Positions 57,801 through 64,000 of a stretch of DNA of 64,000 bases are shown piece after piece; position 1 is the stretch's first letter, and each line of letters starts with the position of its first letter. Both the position numbers and the translations under genes were made by a program. The notes under the pieces are model-generated. The model ran no database searches and was not told where the DNA came from. It worked only from the letters and a program-made list of their open reading frames with translations. This stretch comes from Mycobacterium sp. E1214 (GTDB lineage Bacteria; Actinomycetota; Actinomycetes; Mycobacteriales; Mycobacteriaceae). The stretch spans positions 1 to 64,000 of the forward strand of contig NZ_LZJC01000158.1 of NCBI RefSeq assembly GCF_001666755.1. The letters are read 5' to 3'.

Positions 57801-59494
57801 GTCCGCATCGGAGTCAGGGCAGCGATCACTTTCGAGGAAGCGTTGCCGCCTTGGATAGTGACGGGGATCAGCACCGGCTGAGCCTGCGATGGTGTCTCCA
57901 CACCGGGGATGGGGTTGCTGAACCTTCCGTTGAGCAGCGAATAGAGGCCCGCTGCGCTAGTGGTGGTCTGCGGCGGCAGCACACCGAACAGCGACTCCAA
58001 TTGGTCGAGCGCACCGACGATGCCGTTGGTGACATAGCTCAGCAGGCTTTGCAGCAGGCCCTTCTGCGCGGCGCTAGCGGTGGCCGGGGACGTGGTGCCC
58101 GGCGTCAGGTCGACCACCGACCGCAACCGCGGCAGCGTCGTGATCAATGCGACCTGACCGTCCTCGAGCGGGCCGAAGCTGATCATCGTGTCGCTGTTCG
58201 GCCCATCAGCGAAACTGAACGTGCCCGGCCCGTACACCAAGTAGCGGGGCCAGCCGTCCTGGTCACCAACGTTGGTCAGTTGGATGAAGCCCGAAACCGT
58301 TGCCACCGCTTCGTTGTCGGCGGCGGCGAACCCCGCCACGGGGATGAAGCTGGCCATCGGAGCGCCATCGAAACCGCCAGCGGTCTGCCCACCGAATCCG
58401 GCGTAGCGGTAGTCGGCACCCAACGCGCTGCCGTCGTTCGACTCGGTGAACGACAGGATCTGAATCCCGGAGCGCTGCAACGCGAACGACCGCGGTGATC
58501 CGGCCTTACTGCCGCAGACCAGAGTCCACGGCTCGTTCGGCAGCGGCGGGATCAGCAGCGGCTGGAACCACAGCAGCGTCGGGACACCGTCGTTGAAGCG
58601 TTCGATGATGACACCGGTCCACGCGATGCGAACACGGATCCCGTTAGCTCCGGTGCTATCCGCCCGACCCCAGATGTCGTTGAACGCCTCGTTGAGGATC
58701 GTGACACCGTCGAACGAGCCACCCATGTTTACGGTGATGATCTGGTCGTCGGTGTCGGTCGGGGTGTTGTAAATGCACACCACCGACTGGGTGCTGTTGC
58801 CGCTGTCAGCCCAATAGACCCCACCCGACTCAGCGACATAGACGTGCCCGGTGTGACCCTCTGAGTAGGTGACCGCCCAGTCATCCCCCAGCCCGGAATC
58901 GGTTGGGGTGGTGAACTTGTCGCCGAACGACTCGTACGACGGGGAGAAGCTGCACGTCGAGTCCATCCCCAACCAGAAGGTGTTGTCGATGCGGCACGAG
59001 TGCGTCATCTTCAACATCCGCAGCCGGCGAGCCTCGATCTTGTTCTGATCGCCCCACGACTTGGGCAGCAACCGCGCGTCGCAGTACCAGTAGCCGCCGT
59101 CAAGGGTGATGTGTTCCAGCCGCACCAGCGTGCGTGGGTTCCACATGCCCTTCCACTCGTCGATCAGCGCCTGCAACGCCTGCGGTGTCCGCGCGTGGGC
59201 CTCGAGGTCCAAGTCGATCTGGCCGGGCTCATAGACCGTGTTGGTCCACGTCACACCGTCCTGCAGGGCGGCCTGCAAGTCGATGTGCTTGAACGGTGGA
59301 GAGCCGAGCCCTCTTTCGCCGGTCACGATCATGCCGTCCTGTCCGGGGACACCGGGAGCGATCGGCGCCAGAGCGCCGTTGAGGTAGAACTGCGAGCTGC
59401 CGTCCTGGGAGCTGGCCCACAGGTGGTAGTCGGTGCCTTCCGCGAGCAGGCTCGCGCCAAGGGGCGTCAGTGGCCCCGATGGGTAGGTGCTCAT
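57788..59494 (-). CDS. Distal tail (Dit-like) minor tail protein
   Basis: A 568-aa protein directly after the tape measure gene, the usual place of the Dit protein. The N-terminal 190 residues (GSPPFKHIDLQAALQDGVTW, EPGQIDLDLEAHA, TLVRLEHITLDGGYWYCDARL) fit the Dit/phage-tail-like fold with attachment to the tube; the middle (about 190-420) is a lectin-like sandwich; the C-terminus has a short helical tail (LLQSLLSYVTNGIVGALDQL). ATG 59494 overlaps the tape measure stop by 4 nt. Confidence 0.78.
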   Translation of the reverse strand: MSTYPSGPLTPLGASLLAEGTDYHLWASSQDGSSQFYLNGALAPIAPGVPGQDGMIVTGERGLGSPPFKHIDLQAALQDGVTWTNTVYEPGQIDLDLEAHARTPQALQALIDEWKGMWNPRTLVRLEHITLDGGYWYCDARLLPKSWGDQNKIEARRLRMLKMTHSCRIDNTFWLGMDSTCSFSPSYESFGDKFTTPTDSGLGDDWAVTYSEGHTGHVYVAESGGVYWADSGNSTQSVVCIYNTPTDTDDQIITVNMGGSFDGVTILNEAFNDIWGRADSTGANGIRVRIAWTGVIIERFNDGVPTLLWFQPLLIPPLPNEPWTLVCGSKAGSPRSFALQRSGIQILSFTESNDGSALGADYRYAGFGGQTAGGFDGAPMASFIPVAGFAAADNEAVATVSGFIQLTNVGDQDGWPRYLVYGPGTFSFADGPNSDTMISFGPLEDGQVALITTLPRLRSVVDLTPGTTSPATASAAQKGLLQSLLSYVTNGIVGALDQLESLFGVLPPQTTTSAAGLYSLLNGRFSNPIPGVETPSQAQPVLIPVTIQGGNASSKVIAALTPMRTCPA

Positions 59495-62400
59495 CGGCCT
59501 TGTGAACTCGTGTAGGTGTTTTGGGCCATTTCGCCTTGCCTGTTGCCCCAGTGCTCAAATTCGTTCGGGTTCTGGGCGTGGACGTGTACGTCGCCGTAGA
59601 ACGCCTGTCCGACGTTGGGTTGATCCGAGCCCGGCGGTTGGGCCGGATCGTTTGTGCCTTTGGTGTTTCCGGCGGTGTTCTGTCCAGTTGGTCGAACGCC
59701 AGCGACACCAGCGAGCAGCCGGCCGGGAATGGTCTTCATCCAGTCACCGCCGCTGCCTCCACCGCTCGGCACGAGTGCCTCAAGCAACCCCTCCGCGGCA
59801 ATGCCGCCGAGTTGCGCGCCGTAGGAGGCGGCGCGGTTAATCTCTTGGAAGGCGATCGACATGACGCTGCTCGCGGCAGAACCCGATCCCGGAGCGAAAG
59901 CGTTCGCGGCCATCGACGCGGCGCTCTCAGCCGCGCCCTCGACCGAGCCGAGAATGCCGCCACCGAAACCGATTCCCTGCGACGCGGGCAGCCCTTGGCC
60001 GGGCTGCTGGTTCGGGTCTTGCCCACCGGGCTGCGCTAGGCCGGGCAAGTTGTGGATGTCGCTACCGAGGGCACCCTGCGGCTGGTCGGCAGCCCCCGGC
60101 GCGCCACCCGCTGGTGGCTGGCCCGGCTGAGCCGCCTCCGCTGCTTTCAGGCTGGGCTGCCCGATCTTCAACGGCGACTGTTGCTGCTGATTCTTGATGT
60201 TGGGCGCCGCGGGAGGCTGCGCCACCGGACCAGGCGGCGGCGCGGGTGCGCCAGGCTGCACCGGATCGCCGGTGCCGGGGGCGTAGTGGCCCACGCCGCT
60301 GTTCATGAACTGCAGGTACGGCAACCACTGCTGAGTCGCCTTGGAGTTCATCACGAACTCGCCTGGGCTCAACCACGCCGGGATCGTGTCCGTGCCGGAC
60401 GGACCGCCCGTGGCGAAGTACTTGACCAGGCCGCCGAAGGCGTAGGCGTGGGCAGGCCCGATCGGAACGCCCGGTATCCCATGGGTCATCCGCGGGATCG
60501 CCGGTGGCGCTGTGAAAGCGTTCTTCAACAGGGCTCGTTGCTCATCGTTCGACAAGTCACCGATGTGGCGTCCGAGCAGAGGCAGGAACGCGCCGCGGGC
60601 ATCACTGGACTGCGGAGCGCCCGGCAAGACGGGGGCCTGTCCCGGTGGCGGTGCCGGATGACGCCTGTTGTAGTCGTCCAGCATCCCCCGTGCTTCTTGC
60701 GCGTGGACACGGTAGTTACCGCCCTGGTCGTATTGGCCTGCGCCGGACAGCTCGACTCCCTGCGCGATGGCATTCGGCGCGGCGTTGGGATTGGTGTGCC
60801 GCCCGTGGGTGTAGGCATAATACCAAGCGTCGGCGTTCTTTATTGGATCGTTGAGGTCCGCGTCGGAGATCCCGAATGTCGATTGCTGTCCCGGATGGAT
60901 CTGGAAGGGGCCATGCGCGAGCCCGCTGTCACCCAGAGGCGGGTTCGCCCTGAAGCCGGACTCGCCGCCCCACGCCTCCAGTGCGGCGACGATGACGTTG
61001 TCGGGCAGCCCGAGGGACTTGCCTTTCGCGATGATGTAGTCCCGCAGGTTGCGGTCCTGGGCGGTGCGAGGACTGTTCACTCCCCATCCGCCGGGGATGT
61101 AACCGCCGGGATCGGCTCCGTTCAGTTGCGGCAGCGGGCCAGCCGCGGTCGGAACAGACGGCGCGGCTGGCGGCGAAACAGCGTCAGGTGCCCCAGCGCC
61201 AGGGCCAGCGGGTGCACCGACAGGACCACCGACACCGGCTGGGCCACCGCCGCCTTCACCCCCACTGACACCGCCAGTGCCGGACGCCGACGCAGGGCCA
61301 CCGCCCCCGAAACCACCAGCGCCCGAGGCGCTTCCGGCAGCCAATCCCGCACCGCCAAGGCCACCACCACCGGGACCACCAGATCCCCAGTTGGTGACAA
61401 AGACCGGGACCACTCCCTGCCCAGCACCACTGGTACCGGGGAGCGCGCCAGGGATTCCACCGAGCAGACCACCGGAGCCTTCCGTGCCAGACTCTGCTCC
61501 CACACCTTCCTCACGACGCCTGCCGCGACGGGAGCGCCTACCGCCGTCGACACTCGCGCCTTCGAAGTCCGGGATACCGTGGAAGGCGGCAACTTCCATC
61601 GGCCCAAGCACCAGGTCTTCCACAAAGCCAATGGCGTTGCGAACCAGACCCGGCAGACCGCCCTGTAGCCAGTTGTCATCGAGTTTGACGGGCATGAACG
61701 GCGAGCCGCTTCCGCTGCCGCCGCGGCCTTCCCCTCTAATCCCGGAAAGCTCTCGGTTGATCTCATCTAGCTTCTTTTGAAGCCAAGGGATTTCGCCGCG
61801 GCGGGCCGGGTCGCTCGAGTTCCTATCGTCGGCAATACGCGCCTGGATCTCGTTCGCTTCCGTCTGCAGACGCTCAATCCTCTTGAGGTCTTGGTCTAGC
61901 GGATCTTCGTCCTTGGCCTTCTTGCCGCCGCCACCTCCGCCGCCACCACCGGCATACGGAGTGTCCCGCGCCTCGGGCTGCGACGTATCCGGCACAGGTG
62001 CCGTCAGGTCCGCATTGGGCTGACTGGTGTCCGGCGTGGGCTGGTCCGGCGGTGTCGGCACCGGTCCGCTGTCAGGGGTTTCGGGAGCCGAAGGACCGTC
62101 GTGGTCACCACTGAGGAACTGATCCCAGGCCCCCCAAGCAGCACCGCCTATCCCACCGACAATCGCAGCGGGGACGCCGACCTCCGGCCCGAAGAGCATC
62201 CCGATTCCGCCGAGAACCGTGGCTCCCGTTCCCGCATCCGAACCGACAACACCCCATTTGTTCGGTGCGGTTCCCGGCCTTGTATTGGCTTGCAGGGCAT
62301 CTCCGCCCATCGACAGCGCCATGCCGCCCGCAACCGCAAGTGCAGCCCTGGCCCTGTTCGCCGCCGCCATCACCCTGCCCATGGCGCCAACCTCAGTGTT

Positions 62401-64000
62401 TGCTGCAGCCACAACACCTGCCGCGCCGGCCTCGGCTGCGGCACCAGCACCACGCATCTGCGCATTGGCCTCGGCGGCAGCGGTCTCGAGCCTGTTCTCC
62501 GCCGAGATCTCCTCGTCGGCGGCGGCGTTGACACCCGAGGCACCAGCCTGGGCAGCGTTACCGCTGCTGCGCAGCTCTTGATTGGCCTGGTACACAGCGG
62601 CTTTGACGCGCTGTTGGGCGTTGGATTCTTCAGTGGCGGCAGCGTTGACGCCGGTGGCACCGGCCTGAGCCGCCGTGCCGGATTCACGCAGCGAGGTATT
62701 GGTCTCGTCAACAGCCTTCTTAGTCAGGCCGAATGCTTCCCGGAAGCTCTTGACGCTGTTCACCAGCCCGGTCGCCAGCCTCATGCCCAGGAACAGGCCA
62801 GCCAAGATGGTGGCGTCCTCGATGAGATCCTTGACCAGCGCCTTGTGCTGCTGCATCCAATGCACGCCGGTCTCAAGGGACTTCACCCAGTTGGTCGCCA
62901 TCGGCAGGAAGTCCTCGCCGAACTCGATCTTGAGGGCATCTACCGACGCCTTGAAGTCTTTCCACTGCGCGTTGAAGTTCTGCTGAGACCGCTGGAACTC
63001 CATGACGTTCCCGCTCGGATCCGCCTGGGCGTTGGCGATGTCCTGCCGGTCCCGCATGGCTTCGCCGTTGTTCCTGTCGGTCACCTGCAAGGCGGTACGA
63101 GTGGCAACGTCGCCGCCGAGGGCGTTGCTGAGCGCCTGAAGCTCACTCAACTGGTCGGTGTGCAGACCTGACAGGACGCGGTTGAATCCCTGGTTGCGCT
63201 CGTGGGTCTGCATCCACTGGTCAACGATCCGGGCCTCGGTAACCCCGAGTCCCCCGCGGCTTCTGCGGAAGTCCGCCTGCGAAAGCTGGCCGCTAGTGAT
63301 CCGATCGGCCACAGCCCGCTCCGCGGGAGACAGACCCTCGTACTGGCGCCTCTCCAGACCCTGCGACGCCGGGTTGTTCTCCCAGGCTCCGAGGATGACC
63401 TCACCGTTTGGCCCCAAACGCTGATCGACAGCACTGCGGATCGCCTGGACGGTCGGGATGTATCCCCGACTGCGCAGCATCTGCGGAACCTCGCGGGGGT
63501 CGACCCCGATCGCGGCCATCCCCTCGGCCTGCTTCGGGCCGATCCTTTGCAGCGCGTTCAGGGCGAAGTTCAGGTTCTGCCCGGCCTGGTCGGCGCCCAT
63601 ACCCGACCGCGTCAGCATCGACAGGGTGGCCAGCAGATCCTGGAGGCTCTCACCGACAGCAGCCGCAGTGGGCTCCACACTATGCAGCGCGCCCGTGAAG
63701 TCGGCAAAGGTGGTCTTGCCCAGTCGGACTGCCTCGATCAGCTTGGACGTAACGTTGGCGGCCTGGTCGGCGCCGAGGTGGTAGTCATGCAGGGTGGTGG
63801 TGACCGCGTTGGCGGCCTCATCCAGACCAATGCCTTCCTCGGCAGCGCCTTGAGCGGCGGCCTTCATGACGTTGAGGGCCTCGGCGCCCCGGTAGCCAGC
63901 CTGCTCAACCTTCAGCATCCCGGTGGCCAATTCGGTGGGATTCCATCCAGTTTGGCTGGCCAGTTCCATCAGGCCGTCGTGAACGACCTTCATGTTCTTG
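59491..64000 (-). CDS. Tape measure protein (5' part outside window) with embedded lytic domain
   Basis: More than 1500 residues, with the start beyond the window edge. The N-terminal part seen has TMP_TP901-type helices (LMELASQTGWNPTELATGM, ADQAANVTSKLIEAVRLG). A membrane-like stretch (LAGLFLGMRLATGLVNSV) is followed by three repeats of about 50 residues (AAQAGATGVNAAA, AAQAGASGVNAAA, AAEAGAAGVVAAA). After a Gly-rich linker there is a lysozyme/transglycosylase-like domain (about 1035-1160 of the visible part: ALEAWGGESGFRANP, GPFQIHPGQQSTFG, NADAWYYAYTHGRH). It sets tail length and may locally degrade peptidoglycan at DNA entry. The C-terminal 350 residues are Pro/Gly/Gln-rich. Confidence 0.85.
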   Translation of the reverse strand, partial: KNMKVVHDGLMELASQTGWNPTELATGMLKVEQAGYRGAEALNVMKAAAQGAAEEGIGLDEAANAVTTTLHDYHLGADQAANVTSKLIEAVRLGKTTFADFTGALHSVEPTAAAVGESLQDLLATLSMLTRSGMGADQAGQNLNFALNALQRIGPKQAEGMAAIGVDPREVPQMLRSRGYIPTVQAIRSAVDQRLGPNGEVILGAWENNPASQGLERRQYEGLSPAERAVADRITSGQLSQADFRRSRGGLGVTEARIVDQWMQTHERNQGFNRVLSGLHTDQLSELQALSNALGGDVATRTALQVTDRNNGEAMRDRQDIANAQADPSGNVMEFQRSQQNFNAQWKDFKASVDALKIEFGEDFLPMATNWVKSLETGVHWMQQHKALVKDLIEDATILAGLFLGMRLATGLVNSVKSFREAFGLTKKAVDETNTSLRESGTAAQAGATGVNAAATEESNAQQRVKAAVYQANQELRSSGNAAQAGASGVNAAADEEISAENRLETAAAEANAQMRGAGAAAEAGAAGVVAAANTEVGAMGRVMAAANRARAALAVAGGMALSMGGDALQANTRPGTAPNKWGVVGSDAGTGATVLGGIGMLFGPEVGVPAAIVGGIGGAAWGAWDQFLSGDHDGPSAPETPDSGPVPTPPDQPTPDTSQPNADLTAPVPDTSQPEARDTPYAGGGGGGGGGKKAKDEDPLDQDLKRIERLQTEANEIQARIADDRNSSDPARRGEIPWLQKKLDEINRELSGIRGEGRGGSGSGSPFMPVKLDDNWLQGGLPGLVRNAIGFVEDLVLGPMEVAAFHGIPDFEGASVDGGRRSRRGRRREEGVGAESGTEGSGGLLGGIPGALPGTSGAGQGVVPVFVTNWGSGGPGGGGLGGAGLAAGSASGAGGFGGGGPASASGTGGVSGGEGGGGPAGVGGPVGAPAGPGAGAPDAVSPPAAPSVPTAAGPLPQLNGADPGGYIPGGWGVNSPRTAQDRNLRDYIIAKGKSLGLPDNVIVAALEAWGGESGFRANPPLGDSGLAHGPFQIHPGQQSTFGISDADLNDPIKNADAWYYAYTHGRHTNPNAAPNAIAQGVELSGAGQYDQGGNYRVHAQEARGMLDDYNRRHPAPPPGQAPVLPGAPQSSDARGAFLPLLGRHIGDLSNDEQRALLKNAFTAPPAIPRMTHGIPGVPIGPAHAYAFGGLVKYFATGGPSGTDTIPAWLSPGEFVMNSKATQQWLPYLQFMNSGVGHYAPGTGDPVQPGAPAPPPGPVAQPPAAPNIKNQQQQSPLKIGQPSLKAAEAAQPGQPPAGGAPGAADQPQGALGSDIHNLPGLAQPGGQDPNQQPGQGLPASQGIGFGGGILGSVEGAAESAASMAANAFAPGSGSAASSVMSIAFQEINRAASYGAQLGGIAAEGLLEALVPSGGGSGGDWMKTIPGRLLAGVAGVRPTGQNTAGNTKGTNDPAQPPGSDQPNVGQAFYGDVHVHAQNPNEFEHWGNRQGEMAQNTYTSSQGR

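Overview
The window is high-GC actinobacterial DNA and almost certainly comes from a Mycobacterium. The evidence is two MmpS/MmpL pairs, an MspA-family porin, a PapA-type acyltransferase, an Mmr-type SMR pump, a DUF732 protein and a siphophage tail module of the mycobacteriophage kind. The species cannot be fixed from sequence alone.

Layout. 0-7.4 kb: the 3' remnant of a GH15 glycosidase gene abuts a lipid/acid catabolic locus (thiolase, enoyl-CoA hydratase, ACAD10/11-type acyl-CoA dehydrogenase, and on the other strand an APH-fold kinase and an SDR), with a porin, a small exported protein, a DoxX protein and the Mmr pump. 7.5-13.9 kb: glycogen phosphorylase and several membrane or hypothetical genes. 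14-19.4 kb: an mmpS-mmpL pair, NAD-malic enzyme and a UBP zinc-finger protein. 19.8-25.8 kb: a translationally coupled operon of PapA, a fused ABC-2 permease with no ATPase, a second acyltransferase-fold protein and a polytopic protein, probably for making and exporting an acylated lipid. 25.9-33.8 kb: a five-gene catabolic operon (alpha/beta-hydrolase, ThDP 2-oxoacid decarboxylase, GlcD-GlcE-like flavoprotein, esterase, P450) divergent from a PucR regulator, with a perfect palindrome between them. 34-40.3 kb: a membrane GGDEF-EAL protein and an mmpS-mmpL-tetR unit. 40.7-47.0 kb: a biotin-independent malonate decarboxylase operon mdcA-B-C-DE-G-H with beta and gamma subunits fused.

47.7 kb to the end is one end of a prophage. 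The boundary is a copy of the 3' end of a tRNA-Ala gene (attachment core). Three small rightward genes, one a DUF732 protein, meet the leftward late operon at a strong terminator. The late operon, read from right to left, is tape measure (cut by the window edge), distal tail protein, a split minor tail gene, four more minor tail or fibre genes and several small membrane proteins. Terminase, capsid, integrase and lysins are not in the window.

The most unusual signal is in the minor tail gene at 57800-56018. Its reading frame is interrupted by 52 nt that begin with a 17-bp hairpin and are flanked by matching AAG codons. The two mismatches in the DNA inverted repeat become G-U pairs only in the coding-strand RNA. 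This geometry resembles the coding gap of T4 gene 60 (translational bypassing), although a palindromic insertion that split the gene is also possible.
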